Assembly (NCBI RefSeq): GCF_000515235.1
Contig: NZ_KI911558.1
Coordinates: forward strand, 2,021,466-2,085,465
DNA: 64,000 bases
Origin: Synechococcus sp. CC9616
GTDB lineage: Bacteria > Cyanobacteriota > Cyanobacteriia > PCC-6307 > Cyanobiaceae
Direction of reading: 5' to 3'
Each line of letters opens with the position of its first letter. The stretch's first letter is position 1. Below are positions 47,365 to 56,911 of this stretch, piece by piece. Under the pieces are notes generated by a model. That model was given only the letters and a program-made list of their open reading frames with translations. It was not told the origin of the DNA and did no database searches. Made by a program: the position numbers and the translations under genes.

Positions 47365-47880
47365 TTACTGTCCGTTGAGACCAAATGGTGTGAGCAGCCT
47401 CACAACCAGTGGCAGCACGAGCAACACTGTGATCAGACGGACGGCGTGCAGAGCGGCGACAGCTGCGCCGACGCCGAATTCCGCTCCGACCAAGCTCATT
47501 CCGCTGATGCCGCCCGGTGCTGCACCGAGCAACGCCACGACGGGATCAATGCCGAGAAGTCTGCTGCTCCATAAACCGACAACCACGCCTGTGAGTACGA
47601 GTGTGAGTGTGATCAGCAGCGCCGGCCGCCAGAGGGCCTGCAGTTGATCCAAGGAGGCCCGTGTCAAACCGGTGCCAATCACAGTCCCAATGCCGATTTC
47701 CAGAGCTGTTCGAGTGCCGCTCGGCCAGTCGGCGAGTTCCACCTTTCCACTCATGCTGACCAAGCCGGCTCCAAGCAAGGCACCTGCCAGTGGTGCTGCA
47801 GGAATTCCGCTGAGGAGTGCCAGCAGTCCGAGTGTCGTGCCTGCCAGGAGATACAGGCACAGCGTTGCCAGAGGGGGCAT
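47365..47880 (-). CDS. AbrB-family integral membrane protein, half-size
   Basis: 171 residues, almost wholly hydrophobic: about six helices with LLGAAPGGISGMSLVGAEF, the family hallmark seen in AbrB-type proteins (also mis-called ammonia monooxygenase). The usual form is a tandem duplication of about 350 residues; here only one repeat is present. It might work as a dimer. The family function is uncertain. ATG 47880. Same strand as the DUF6554-like gene. Confidence 0.78.
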   Translation of the reverse strand: MPPLATLCLYLLAGTTLGLLALLSGIPAAPLAGALLGAGLVSMSGKVELADWPSGTRTALEIGIGTVIGTGLTRASLDQLQALWRPALLITLTLVLTGVVVGLWSSRLLGIDPVVALLGAAPGGISGMSLVGAEFGVGAAVAALHAVRLITVLLVLPLVVRLLTPFGLNGQ

Positions 47881-47967
47881 CGATCACAGGTCTTGCTGAT
47901 TCAGTCTGATCTTGAGGCTGGCCCTGCCATGTGCTGTCATCGGTCCAATCTCACTTTCTGTGCGGGT

Positions 47968-48279
47968 ATGACTGCTTCCGTTTCCTTCCGGATCACACGC
48001 ACGGCCGAGGACCTTGCACAGACGATCACAACCTTGTCTCAGCGACTGGTCAAGCTCGAGCAACGTCAGGAAGCATTGGAGTTGCAGCTGCGACATCAGC
48101 AGCAGGACTCGCAACGGGTTCCGGAAGAGGAGCTGGCGACTTTGGACGGTATTGATCAGCTGTTGCGCGAGACCCGAGATCTGCTTGAGGCGTCTGCGAT
48201 CCCAAACAATGACGATGGTGGTGAATCCGACCATCAAGACCACCACCATGACTTTCATGGTGAGGAAATGGCCGCATAA
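47968..48279 (+). CDS. Small coiled-coil protein
   Basis: 103 residues from ATG 47968. The first 75 residues are coiled-coil-like (AEDLAQTITTLSQRLVKLEQ), followed by an acidic/His-rich tail (SDHQDHHHDFHGEE) that could bind metal ions. No signal peptide. Unknown function. A longer frame starts at 47644, but lies antisense to the AbrB gene and should be ignored. The next small gene begins 38 bases later. Confidence 0.65.
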   Translation: MTASVSFRITRTAEDLAQTITTLSQRLVKLEQRQEALELQLRHQQQDSQRVPEEELATLDGIDQLLRETRDLLEASAIPNNDDGGESDHQDHHHDFHGEEMAA

Positions 48280-48317
48280 GGGTGGCGCTTGATGCCAAAA
48301 TAAAAAGAAAGGCAACT

Positions 48318-48548
48318 ATGGCATCCACCATCTCTGCCTCATCTGCTTGCAACAGCCTCAAGTCCTCCAACACACTCCACAGTTCCGCCATCGGAACGAA
48401 GTCCGGTTTTGAGGAACGAGGCCATGGCCTCGAAAAACTCGAATTTGCCCTCGCATTTGCTGAAATGCGTGGTGAAACCGAGCGTTGTCTCAAATTGAGA
48501 GCTCAGATTGCCGCCCTAGGTGGTAACGCAGAGGAGCCAGGAACCTGA
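48318..48548 (+). CDS. Small cyanobacterial-type hypothetical protein
   Basis: 76 residues from ATG 48318, chosen because AAAGAAAGG lies at a good distance upstream; GTG 48282 is possible. The N-terminal third is Ser-rich, and the C-terminal part is helical and charged (LEKLEFALAFAEMRGETERC). No transmembrane segment. I do not recognise a family. It is the middle member of three small plus-strand genes. Confidence 0.6.
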   Translation: MASTISASSACNSLKSSNTLHSSAIGTKSGFEERGHGLEKLEFALAFAEMRGETERCLKLRAQIAALGGNAEEPGT

Positions 48549-48650
48549 TGTTGAAAATTTACTCTAAAGAAGTGCATCGTTCACTTTGAAGAGCTGGAGT
48601 TTTTAAATTCGACGCGGTAAGATTTATTCAAAAGAGAAGCTTCGCGTTCA
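48549..48650. other. AT-rich intergenic patch before the 70-residue protein
   Basis: GC is visibly low here. A TAAGAT at about 48617-48622 could be a -10 element. A short AAGTG/CACTT pairing at about 48571-48587 is too weak and too far from the T-run at about 48600 to call a terminator. Confidence 0.35.
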
Positions 48651-48863
48651 TTGACGCTCACAATTGCCAGCCGTCCAGCTGTTGCTGATCAACGAATTGC
48701 TTATCAGCAAGCTGCCAATGAATTCTTCGAGCAGGCACAGGACCAGGCTCATCATGGTTTGATTTCAGAAGCTGGCCTCTTGATTCTCAAGGGCCTCGCT
48801 CAGGAACGTCGCGCCCGAATGTCAGGGCCACAAGTCATGCAACTGATCAAGCCAAGAATTTGA
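48651..48863 (+). CDS. Small helical hypothetical protein
   Basis: 70 residues from TTG 48651, which lies about 8 bases after AAAAGAGAAG. The sequence has a helical, Gln/Ala-rich middle (IAYQQAANEFFEQAQDQA) and no signal or membrane segment. It reads like a small conserved picocyanobacterial protein, but I could not name a family. It is immediately followed by the tRNA-Gly gene on the opposite strand. Confidence 0.6.
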   Translation: MTLTIASRPAVADQRIAYQQAANEFFEQAQDQAHHGLISEAGLLILKGLAQERRARMSGPQVMQLIKPRI

Positions 48864-48884
48864 GTACTACCTATTGATTTTCAA

Positions 48885-48955
48885 GCGGGTGACCGGATTT
48901 GAACCGGCGACGTTCAGCTTGGGAAGCTGACATTCTACCGCTGAATTACACCCGC
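48885..48955 (-). tRNA. tRNA-Gly (anticodon CCC)
   Basis: 71 nt on the minus strand. Acceptor GCGGGTG pairs with CACCCGC, the anticodon stem-loop is TCAGC-TTCCCAA-GCTGA with anticodon CCC (codon GGG), and the T arm contains GGTTCAAATCC. The genomic 3' CCA is absent, as usual in many cyanobacteria. It lies at the right edge of the small-gene stretch. Confidence 0.95.
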
Positions 48956-48966
48956 ATTCTTTCGTT

Positions 48967-50115
48967 TTAGCCAAGAGCGTCGGCAGCTGCAGCAACACCT
49001 GAACCCATCGTGCCCTTATGCAATCCAAGTGATTGAAGCGTGGTTTCGATGGCTGCGATGGCAGTTATCACATCTCGATCGCAGACAAATCCCAGATGAC
49101 CGATCCGGAACACTTTTCCTTTGAGGTGATCCTGGCCTCCTGCCAGAAGAATATCGAATCTCTTCTTCACTTCCTGCCGCAGTTGTTCCGCATCGACGCC
49201 CTCAGGGGCCACAGCGGTGATCGCCGGACTGCCAAATCCTTCCGCTGCGAAAAGAGGAAGACCCATCGCTTTCATCCCCGCCTGCGTGGCAGCACGATGG
49301 CGTGAATGACGAGCAAAGATGGCTTCAAGCCCTTCCTGCTGCATCATCTCGAGGGCTACTTCCAGTCCCAAATAAAGGTTCACTGCCGGTGTGAACGGAT
49401 TGCTGTTCTTGGCGGCCGTTTTTCGATATGGCCCAAGATCGAGATAGAACTTCGGTAAATCTGAGCGTTCATAGGCCTGCCAGGCTCGTTCACCCATGGC
49501 AACAAAGCTCAGGCCAGGCGGAAGCATGTAGCCCTTCTGAGAACCGGAGGCCACCACATCGACCCCCCAGGCATCCATGGGGACATCCGTTGCCCCCAGG
49601 CTCGTTACACAGTCAGCGATGGTGATAGCGGTGCCATGGGCTCTGACGTAGCCGCTGATCGTTTCCAGATCATTGATCACGCCGGTTGATGTTTCCGAGT
49701 GCGTCAAGATCACGGCTCGGATCGCCTTGTTGGTGTCGGCGGTCAGGGCATCACGGAAGGCCTCCGGGTTCAGCGGTTGTCCCCATTCCGCTGAGATCAC
49801 CTCCACGTCGAGACCGAAGGCTCTGGCCACCTTCACCCAGCGTTCTCCGAATTTGCCGTTGTCGCCGCAGAGCACCTTGTCGCCACGGCTGAGCGTGTTG
49901 ATGATTCCCGCTTCCATCGCGGCGGTGCCGCTGCCGGTGATCACCAGCACGTCGCCGTCGGTTTGATGCAACCACTTCAGTTGCTCCGTGGTTCGTTGAA
50001 CCACCGCTTGAAAGTCACCGCTGCGGTGGCCGATGGGATGCCGTCCCATCGCTTTCAACACTGATTCCGGCACCGGGGTCGGCCCCGGAATCATCAGGGT
50101 GAGTTTGTCCTGCAT
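48967..50115 (-). CDS. Serine/alanine-glyoxylate aminotransferase
   Basis: Class V PLP aminotransferase of photorespiration, transferring an amino group from serine or alanine to glyoxylate. N-terminal MIPGPTPVPESVLKAMG, RHPIGHRSGDF, GDNGKFGERW, and the PLP Lys in ASGSQKGYMLPPG. 382 residues from ATG 50115; an open frame continues to 50163. It lies beside the tRNA-Gly gene on the same strand. Serine versus alanine preference cannot be read from the sequence. Confidence 0.93.
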   Translation of the reverse strand: MQDKLTLMIPGPTPVPESVLKAMGRHPIGHRSGDFQAVVQRTTEQLKWLHQTDGDVLVITGSGTAAMEAGIINTLSRGDKVLCGDNGKFGERWVKVARAFGLDVEVISAEWGQPLNPEAFRDALTADTNKAIRAVILTHSETSTGVINDLETISGYVRAHGTAITIADCVTSLGATDVPMDAWGVDVVASGSQKGYMLPPGLSFVAMGERAWQAYERSDLPKFYLDLGPYRKTAAKNSNPFTPAVNLYLGLEVALEMMQQEGLEAIFARHSRHRAATQAGMKAMGLPLFAAEGFGSPAITAVAPEGVDAEQLRQEVKKRFDILLAGGQDHLKGKVFRIGHLGFVCDRDVITAIAAIETTLQSLGLHKGTMGSGVAAAADALG

Positions 50116-50192
50116 GACGCTGGGTGGCCAATCGGCGACTCTAGAAAACAGCTTCTCATTCACTTATCCCGTCTCCTGTCTCAGGACTGACC

Positions 50193-51272
50193 TTGCCGGT
50201 CTGGGTGGCTGCGGCAGCCAAGGCCGCAGTCCGCGCCTTGCTGCAGGAACGCTTTGAGCCGGATCAGGCGTTGTGGATCCCTGAACGGACGGAGCCCATG
50301 GTTGTGCCCGTGGTGTCGTCAGCGCTTCTGGATGCTGGCCGGTCGGCTTTGGCGATCAGTCATTGCGATCCAGGGGAAGGCCTCGATCTCACAAGAGATC
50401 TGGAGATCTGGGTGACGGCGCGTTGGCGAGACACTGCTGAGCCTCCGATTGCACTGCTCGGCGGTGCGGGGATCGGGCGGTATGCCGCTGGAGGGGAGCT
50501 CTGCGTCTCGTCCTTTGCTCGCCGGCTGTTGCAGCTCAATCTTGAGTCCTTGTTGCCCGCAGGTCGCGGCGTGGAACTTGAGGTGGTCTTGCCGCGGGGG
50601 CGTGAGCTTGCCGAGCGCACCAGCAATGCCGCTTTTGGTGTTGTCGATGGTTTGGCATTGATCGGTTTACAGGCGGAGGTCCAGCGCAGTGCAGCACCTG
50701 ATCAGCTGGATCAGGTGCTGGATCAGGTCAAACGCCTTGCGACCGATCACGATTTCGCAGGTCGATTGACGTTGGTAATTGGTGAGAACGGTCTCGATCT
50801 GGCGCGGCAAGCGGGTTTCGAGCCTCGGATCAAGGTGGGGAACTGGATGGGGCCTGTTCTCGTCGCGGCTGCCGAAGCTGGGGTGCAGGACCTGCTGTTG
50901 TTGGGCTACCACGGCAAGTTGGTGAAACTGGCGGGCGGCATTTTTCACACCCATCACCACCTGGCTGACGGCCGCCAGGAGGTGCTGATGGCTCTGGGAC
51001 TGGATGCTGATCTCACGAGGCCGCAGTTGCAACAGCTGCGCTCCGCAGCGTCCGTCGACGGTGCTTTATCCGCTCTGGAGTCCGAGGATCCGGCGGCGGC
51101 CACTCGTTTGTGGGATCGGCTTGCCGAGGCCGTCGAGCAGCGCAGTGCTGTCTATGTCGCTCGCTACGGCCGCTGGTCCATGCGCATTGGGGTTGCTCTG
51201 TTCGATCGCAGTCGCCAGCTGCGCCGTTGGGGCCCAACGGCGGCGGAACGCTTCTTTACGCTGAAGGATTGA
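50193..51272 (+). CDS. cbiD: Cobalt-precorrin-5B C1-methyltransferase (CbiD)
   Basis: Methylates C1 in the anaerobic cobalamin (pseudocobalamin) pathway. The N-terminal [12 protein letters not shown], the GGAGIGRY stretch, and [23 protein letters not shown] near the C-terminus are family blocks. 359 residues from TTG 50193. Relatives usually begin a few residues earlier (xGxTLPxWV), and the frame upstream reads SGLT, but no standard start codon exists there, so a CTG or ATC start is possible. Marine cyanobacteria make pseudocobalamin; the gene fits that. Confidence 0.92.
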   Translation: MPVWVAAAAKAAVRALLQERFEPDQALWIPERTEPMVVPVVSSALLDAGRSALAISHCDPGEGLDLTRDLEIWVTARWRDTAEPPIALLGGAGIGRYAAGGELCVSSFARRLLQLNLESLLPAGRGVELEVVLPRGRELAERTSNAAFGVVDGLALIGLQAEVQRSAAPDQLDQVLDQVKRLATDHDFAGRLTLVIGENGLDLARQAGFEPRIKVGNWMGPVLVAAAEAGVQDLLLLGYHGKLVKLAGGIFHTHHHLADGRQEVLMALGLDADLTRPQLQQLRSAASVDGALSALESEDPAAATRLWDRLAEAVEQRSAVYVARYGRWSMRIGVALFDRSRQLRRWGPTAAERFFTLKD

Positions 51273-51304
51273 CGGCTTTCAAAGCCCGTCCCAGCTCTGC
51301 ATCG

Positions 51305-52891
51305 ATGTCCCAGCCTTCTTTCGACGGTCAGCGGCAGCCGGCCATCGTCATTCTGGATTTCGGATCCCAGTATTCCGAGCTGATTGCAAGGCGTGTGCGG
51401 GAAACCGAGGTGTTTTCGGTGGTGCTGGGATACAGCACGTCGGCTGATGAATTGCGGGCCCTGGCGCCCAAGGGACTCATCCTGAGTGGGGGTCCCAGTT
51501 CGGTGTATGCCGATGGAGCACCTCTTTGCGATCCGGCGATCTGGGAGCTCGGCATTCCCGTGCTCGGGGTCTGTTACGGCATGCAGCTGATGGTGCAGCA
51601 GCTCGGTGGCGTGGTGGAGGCCGCCACCGGCAAGGCCGAATACGGCAAAGCGCCGCTTGAGGTAGATGACCCCACCGATCTGCTCACCAATGTGGACTCC
51701 GGCTCCACGATGTGGATGAGCCACGGCGACTCGGTGAAAGCTCTGCCCCAGGGCTTTGTACGGCTGGCTCACACGGCGAATACGCCAGAGGCCGCCGTGG
51801 CGCACTTGGAGCGACGTTTGTATGGCGTGCAGTTTCACCCGGAGGTGGTGCATTCCACTTGTGGGATGGCTCTGATCCGGAACTTCGTTTATCACATCTG
51901 CCGTTGCGAGCCGGACTGGACCACTTCGGCATTTATTGATGAGGCAGTGGCTCAGGTTCGCCAGCAGGTTGGCGACAAAAGAGTGTTGCTGGCTCTTTCA
52001 GGCGGGGTCGATTCATCCACCCTGGCCTTTCTGCTGAAGAAGGCCATCGGTGATCAGCTCACCTGCATGTTCATCGACCAGGGCTTCATGCGCAAAGGGG
52101 AGCCTGAATTCCTGATGGATTTCTTTGATCGCAAATTCAATATCCATGTGGAATACATCAATGCCCGGCAGCGCTTCATCGGCAAGCTCAAGGACATCAC
52201 GGATCCGGAGCAGAAGCGCAAGATCATCGGCACCGAATTCATCCGCGTCTTCGAGGAGGAGAGCAGGCGACTCGGTCCGTTCGATTACCTGGCGCAGGGG
52301 ACGCTGTATCCCGATGTGATCGAGAGCGCTGGTACCAATGTCGACCCCAAGACCGGTGAACGGGTGGCTGTGAAGATCAAAAGCCACCACAACGTGGGGG
52401 GGCTTCCCAAGGATCTTCAGTTCAAGCTGGTGGAACCGCTGCGCAAGTTGTTCAAGGATGAGGTGCGCCGGGTTGGGCGCGCCCTGGGTCTGCCCGAGGA
52501 GATTGTGCGTCGCCATCCCTTCCCGGGGCCCGGCCTGGCGATCCGGATTCTGGGTGAGGTCACCGACGAGAAGCTCAATTGCTTGCGCGATGCCGATCTG
52601 ATCGTTCGCGAAGAGATTCGTGAGGCTGGGTTGTATCACGACATCTGGCAGGCCTTCGCGGTGCTGTTGCCTGTGCGATCAGTTGGTGTGATGGGAGATA
52701 AGCGCACCTATGCCTGGCCGGTGGTGCTGCGTTGCGTGTCCAGTGAAGACGGAATGACGGCGGACTGGTCACGTCTTCCTTACGACCTGATGGAAACCAT
52801 CTCCAACCGGATCGTGAATGAGGTGAAGGGGGTGAATCGTGTGGTGCTGGACATCACCAGCAAACCTCCCGGCACGATTGAGTGGGAATAG
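51305..52891 (+). CDS. guaA: GMP synthase (glutamine-hydrolysing)
   Basis: XMP to GMP. N-terminal glutaminase with GVCYGMQL (catalytic Cys), HFHPEV-type motif (here QFHPEVVHS), then the ATP-pyrophosphatase loop LSGGVDSS and the C-terminal dimerisation domain ending in KPPGTIEWE. 528 residues from ATG 51305; an open frame runs back to 51110 but overlaps cbiD antigenically in a different frame. 33 bases after cbiD. Confidence 0.96.
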   Translation: MSQPSFDGQRQPAIVILDFGSQYSELIARRVRETEVFSVVLGYSTSADELRALAPKGLILSGGPSSVYADGAPLCDPAIWELGIPVLGVCYGMQLMVQQLGGVVEAATGKAEYGKAPLEVDDPTDLLTNVDSGSTMWMSHGDSVKALPQGFVRLAHTANTPEAAVAHLERRLYGVQFHPEVVHSTCGMALIRNFVYHICRCEPDWTTSAFIDEAVAQVRQQVGDKRVLLALSGGVDSSTLAFLLKKAIGDQLTCMFIDQGFMRKGEPEFLMDFFDRKFNIHVEYINARQRFIGKLKDITDPEQKRKIIGTEFIRVFEEESRRLGPFDYLAQGTLYPDVIESAGTNVDPKTGERVAVKIKSHHNVGGLPKDLQFKLVEPLRKLFKDEVRRVGRALGLPEEIVRRHPFPGPGLAIRILGEVTDEKLNCLRDADLIVREEIREAGLYHDIWQAFAVLLPVRSVGVMGDKRTYAWPVVLRCVSSEDGMTADWSRLPYDLMETISNRIVNEVKGVNRVVLDITSKPPGTIEWE

Positions 52892-52942
52892 GGCTGGACC
52901 CGTTGCCTGTGGTCGATACCTTGGGCCATCGGCCTTGACTCC

Positions 52943-53554
52943 GTGACGGCGACCCAACAGCAGGATCAACAGCTGCAGCGACGCCTGCAGCAGGACAGCA
53001 TTCAGCTCGGCGGTCGCACGATCTACCTCAATCCTTTTCTGTACTGGCGTCGCTTCGACAGCAACACCGATCGTTGGTTGCGCGAGCCAGGCCAGCTCAG
53101 CGAGGACCAGATCGTGGCCAACCGCTCCCGCTTTTATCCAGAGCTGGACTGGACTCAGCTTGAGGCTGACCAGGTTGCGATACGGGATGGCGCCATCGAG
53201 ATGTTTCTCAAGAGCCTTGAGTTGATCAGCACGTTCCATCCCGAGCTGGGCTCCGGCCAGATGCTCGAGGTGGAGCGCAAGATGACGATCACCAAGAAGC
53301 GGGCTTTTGAGCGCTGGGTCGACAAAGCTCTGAAGCGACGCAGTCGCGATGAAACCCGTGAACATCGGCGCTTTGAGCGCAGCCGCTTCTGGCGTGCCTG
53401 GTGGGAGTGGATCCGTATGGACACCACTCAAAAAGCAGTGGTGCCGATCGTGATGCTGATGGTGATCTCCGGCGTCGTTGGTTGGTCCTTGGCAGCGAGG
53501 CAGTCGGCGTGCCCGACGCTCTCGCTTCCTTCAGGACAGACTGGGGTTCGTTAA
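52943..53554 (+). CDS. Hypothetical protein with C-terminal membrane anchor
   Basis: 203 residues from GTG 52943. A charged soluble part (GGRTIYLNPFLYWRRFDSNT, then FERSRFWRAWWEWIR) leads to one hydrophobic helix near 165-185 (VPIVMLMVISGVVGWSL), leaving a short tail. It is rich in Trp/Arg near the membrane. No family recognised. Followed 11 bases later by another hypothetical, then mrdA; the three may form a wall-related unit by position only. Confidence 0.7.
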   Translation: MTATQQQDQQLQRRLQQDSIQLGGRTIYLNPFLYWRRFDSNTDRWLREPGQLSEDQIVANRSRFYPELDWTQLEADQVAIRDGAIEMFLKSLELISTFHPELGSGQMLEVERKMTITKKRAFERWVDKALKRRSRDETREHRRFERSRFWRAWWEWIRMDTTQKAVVPIVMLMVISGVVGWSLAARQSACPTLSLPSGQTGVR

Positions 53555-53564
53555 CGCAGGCCCC

Positions 53565-53939
53565 ATGGCCGATAGCCCTAGCGCGGACAATCCTCTGGAT
53601 CAACTGCGTCTGTCCCTGATGCAGGACGTGCTCCCCGTGGGTCTGGCTGTGCTTCAACGGGCCCGCCAGGGTGGTCCAACCAAGGTGGCGGAAGCATTCA
53701 ATGGTGGATCGGATGATCCGATCGCTGACCTGCGTGAGGAAGGTGAGCCGGCGGCTCGCAGCGTTCGAGAGCAGCTGGATCAGGTCAGTCCCGGTCTTGG
53801 CAATCCTGTGATGCCGGTGTCGGTTTCCGTTGAAGAGCCTGCGGACTCTGCTGATGAGCGATCGGAGCTCATCGATGCTTTGCAGCGGATCGAGGGACGA
53901 CTCGAAGAGCTGAACCGCAGGCTGCCGGCGGATTCCTGA
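53565..53939 (+). CDS. Hypothetical protein upstream of mrdA
   Basis: 124 residues from ATG 53565, acidic, with an N-terminal helix (LRLSLMQDVLPVGLAVLQRA) and a C-terminal helix (IDALQRIEGRLEELNRRL). No signal peptide or membrane segment. It overlaps nothing and ends 1 base before mrdA, so translation is probably coupled to mrdA. I do not recognise a family. Confidence 0.68.
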   Translation: MADSPSADNPLDQLRLSLMQDVLPVGLAVLQRARQGGPTKVAEAFNGGSDDPIADLREEGEPAARSVREQLDQVSPGLGNPVMPVSVSVEEPADSADERSELIDALQRIEGRLEELNRRLPADS

Positions 53940-53940
53940 G

Positions 53941-55746
53941 ATGTCCATCTCTGGCTCTCAGGGCCGTGCTGCCCAGCGTCAGACCGGGCTGCAGCAGCAA
54001 CCGCTGGTGCTTCTGCTTCTGGTGCTTCTGTTCTGCGGCGCGATGGGGGCCCGGCTTGTCTGGATGCAGCTTCTGGAGCACAACCGCTTCCGTGAGCTCG
54101 CCGATGAGAACCGGATTCGCTTGGTCCCGCGTTCGCCGATCCGTGGTCGCTTGCTGGATCGCAAGGGTCGGGTTCTCGCCTCCAGCAAGCTCACTTACAC
54201 CCTGTATCTCGAACCGCGTCTGGTCAGCGACCAGGACTGGCCCGCTTTGCGCGATCGTTTGGCATCCCTGCTCAACCTCAAGTCCGAGCAACTCGACGCC
54301 CGCCGCGGCCGCGGCTTGGATCGTGATGGCTATCGCACCACCCTGGCGCTCGATCTGAAGCCTGAGCAGGTTCTGCGTTTCCGGGAGCAGAGCGCATCCC
54401 TGCCGGGTGCCCAGGTGGACGTGGACATCCTTCGCTATTACCCCAACGGCACCCTGGCGGCCCATGCCATCGGTTACACCTCGCCTGTCACCGACGAGGA
54501 GTACAAAACCCTGGCGGAGAAGGGATACAAGATCCGTGACCGGATCGGTCGCATTGGGGTCGAAGCGGCCTACGAGAGTCACCTGCGGGGTCAGTGGGGT
54601 GGCCAGATGCTGGAAGTGAATGCGATGGGCGAGGTGCAGCGGAACCTCGGCGATCGCCCATCCGTGCCCGGTAAGGACCTGATCTTGACGCTCGATCTGG
54701 ATCTGCAGCGGGTGGCTGAGCAGGCCCTGGCCGATAAACCTGGAGGAGCGATCGTCGCTCTGGATCCCAGCGACGGCAGCATCCTGGCGCTGGCCAGCAA
54801 GCCCACGTTTGATCCCAACTTCTTCTCCAAGCTGATCACCACGCAGAAGGAGTACGACGCTCTCTTCAAGTCGCCCAAGAAGCCTCTGTTCAGCCGAGCG
54901 ATGAATGCCTACGACCCGGGCAGCACCTGGAAGCCGATCACGGCGATGGCGGGTATGGAGTCCGGCAAATTCCCGCCAGAGACGAAGTTGCACACCACGG
55001 CCTGCATCACCTACGGCGGTCACTGCTTCCCCGATCACAACGGTGCCGGTTTTGGGCATATCGGCTATGCCGATGCTCTGCGTTTTTCCAGCAACACGTT
55101 CTTCTACCAGGTGGGCGTTGGGGTGGGATCCATGGAGCTGAAGAAGGCGGCGACTCAGCTCGGTTTCATGCAGAAGACCGGTATTGAGATCGGTTGGGAG
55201 GAGAGCATCGGTCTGGTGGGTGATGAGCAATGGGCAGCCGAAGGCCGCGGCGGCTGGGCGAAGCCAGGATCCATGCCCTGGATTCCCGAGGACATGGCCA
55301 GTGCCTCGATTGGACAATCCGTTGTTCAGATCACTCCATTGCAACTGGCACGCTCCTATGCGGTGTTTGCCAACGGCGGTTGGCTGGTAACACCGCACTT
55401 CGCCAAGTCAGACAAGGATTGGCGATTGCCGCCTTACAAAACCAAGGTGTCCATGAAGCCGTCCACGTTGAAGACCATTCGCGAGGGTCTGCGCAAGGTG
55501 GTCTCTGAAGGGACTGGAGCAGCTCTCAATGGCCCTGAGATTCCCCCTGCTGCCGGCAAGACCGGCACCGCTGAGGACAGCACGGGTGGCCCCGACCATG
55601 CCTGGTTCGGCTGTTATGCCCCCTATCCCAACGGTGAGATCGTGGTGGTTGCTTTTGCCCAGAACACTCCAGGTGGAGGCTCTGTTCATGCGCTTCCGAT
55701 GGCGAAGAAAGTGCTGGCGGAGTGGGAAAAAGTCCGCAAGCGTTGA
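53941..55746 (+). CDS. mrdA: Penicillin-binding protein 2 (elongation transpeptidase)
   Basis: Transpeptidase for cell elongation. A single transmembrane helix near residue 22-40 follows a polar N-terminus; the pedestal domain and then the catalytic motifs SxxK in GSTWKPITA, SxN in SSNTFFYQ and KTG in GKTGTAED follow. 601 residues. ATG 53941. Ends 3 bases before the convergent sqdX. The gene for its usual partner RodA is not in the window. Confidence 0.95.
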   Translation: MSISGSQGRAAQRQTGLQQQPLVLLLLVLLFCGAMGARLVWMQLLEHNRFRELADENRIRLVPRSPIRGRLLDRKGRVLASSKLTYTLYLEPRLVSDQDWPALRDRLASLLNLKSEQLDARRGRGLDRDGYRTTLALDLKPEQVLRFREQSASLPGAQVDVDILRYYPNGTLAAHAIGYTSPVTDEEYKTLAEKGYKIRDRIGRIGVEAAYESHLRGQWGGQMLEVNAMGEVQRNLGDRPSVPGKDLILTLDLDLQRVAEQALADKPGGAIVALDPSDGSILALASKPTFDPNFFSKLITTQKEYDALFKSPKKPLFSRAMNAYDPGSTWKPITAMAGMESGKFPPETKLHTTACITYGGHCFPDHNGAGFGHIGYADALRFSSNTFFYQVGVGVGSMELKKAATQLGFMQKTGIEIGWEESIGLVGDEQWAAEGRGGWAKPGSMPWIPEDMASASIGQSVVQITPLQLARSYAVFANGGWLVTPHFAKSDKDWRLPPYKTKVSMKPSTLKTIREGLRKVVSEGTGAALNGPEIPPAAGKTGTAEDSTGGPDHAWFGCYAPYPNGEIVVVAFAQNTPGGGSVHALPMAKKVLAEWEKVRKR

Positions 55747-55749
55747 GCG

Positions 55750-56895
55750 TCAGGCTGCGGCTTTGAGCTCTGATTTGAGAACGTCGCGGTAATAGCCGCG
55801 CAGCTGTTCTGTGGCCCCTGCCCAGCCCCAACGTTCGGCCTCTGATCGGGCAGCTTTGCGCAAGGCTTGCCGCTCCAGGTCATTGCCCAACAGTTTTCGG
55901 GTGGCAGAGATGAGGCTGGCGGCTCCACCATCGGCGCCGTCGGGCTCGTACAGGCAGCCGTTGATGCCATCCGTGATGATGTCTGGAATCCCACCGCGGT
56001 TGGCTCCGACCACAGGGCAGCCGGCGGCCATCGCTTCCAGCAGCACCAGTCCGAGTGTTTCTGTGCTGGAGGGGAACAGGAAGGCATCACCGCTGGCATA
56101 GGCCCCAGCCAGTTCTTCGCCCGCCAGGTAACCGACGAAGGTTGTGGCGGTGCCTTCGAAATGCCGTTCCAGTTGTTGACGATGAGGGCCATCACCAACA
56201 AGGGCAAACCGGGTATCCGGCAGTGCCTCGAGCACCGGACGAATGCGTTCGATCTGCTTTTCTGCAGAGAGCCGCCCGACGTAGAGCAGCAGGGCGCCGC
56301 GATCGTCGTATTGCCCGAGCAGGCGCCGCCTCATCTCGTCGCCGCGCAGCTCGGGCCGGAACAGATCGGTATCGACTCCTCGTTGCCAGAGCGATGTGTG
56401 CTGGATGCCCTTCTCGCTCAGTTCCTGAACCATCGCCGTGGAGGTGCACAGATTCAGCAGAGCCTGGTTGTGGGCGGCCTTGAGCATTTCCCACAGGAGT
56501 GGCTCCAGCATTCCCAAGCCGTAATGCTCGAGGTATTTGGGCAGGTGGGTGTGGTAACTGGCCACCAGAGGAATGCCTTTGTTCTTCGCGAGCCAGATGC
56601 CGCCGAGACCCAGCACCGCCGGGTTCACCACGTGGATCAGATCGGGTTGAAACGCATCGATCGCGTCTGACACCGCTGGGCGAGGCAAGGCCAGTTTCAG
56701 TTCGGGATAGAGCGGCAGCGGCATCGCCGGAACGCCAATCAGGCGCGCACCCATGTACTCCTCCGGACAGCCTTCCGGGCAGAACACCACCACCTCATCA
56801 CCGGCGTCAACGAGGTGTTTCACGGTCTTGGTTAGACGCGTGACGATGCCATCCACCTTGGGGAGAAACGTTTCGGTGAAAAAGGCGACTTTCAC
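55750..56895 (-). CDS. sqdX: Sulfoquinovosyltransferase SqdX
   Basis: GT4 enzyme moving sulfoquinovose from UDP-sulfoquinovose to diacylglycerol, the last step of SQDG synthesis. MKVAFFTETFLPKVDGIVTR start, SYHTHLPKYLEHYG, and the UDP-sugar-binding E-x7-E region in FPSSTETLGLVLLEAMA. 381 residues. It follows sqdB by 16 bases in one operon. Confidence 0.95.
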   Translation of the reverse strand: MKVAFFTETFLPKVDGIVTRLTKTVKHLVDAGDEVVVFCPEGCPEEYMGARLIGVPAMPLPLYPELKLALPRPAVSDAIDAFQPDLIHVVNPAVLGLGGIWLAKNKGIPLVASYHTHLPKYLEHYGLGMLEPLLWEMLKAAHNQALLNLCTSTAMVQELSEKGIQHTSLWQRGVDTDLFRPELRGDEMRRRLLGQYDDRGALLLYVGRLSAEKQIERIRPVLEALPDTRFALVGDGPHRQQLERHFEGTATTFVGYLAGEELAGAYASGDAFLFPSSTETLGLVLLEAMAAGCPVVGANRGGIPDIITDGINGCLYEPDGADGGAASLISATRKLLGNDLERQALRKAARSEAERWGWAGATEQLRGYYRDVLKSELKAAA

Positions 56896-56911
56896 AGTTC
56901 AGACAAACGCG

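Noticed and set aside
48571-48605. Terminator before the 70-residue protein
   Set aside because: The stem is only five pairs and the T-run is separated from it by several bases.
53869-55398. 509-codon open frame on minus strand
   Set aside because: Antisense to mrdA, whose catalytic motifs are complete; the frame is a by-product of high GC.
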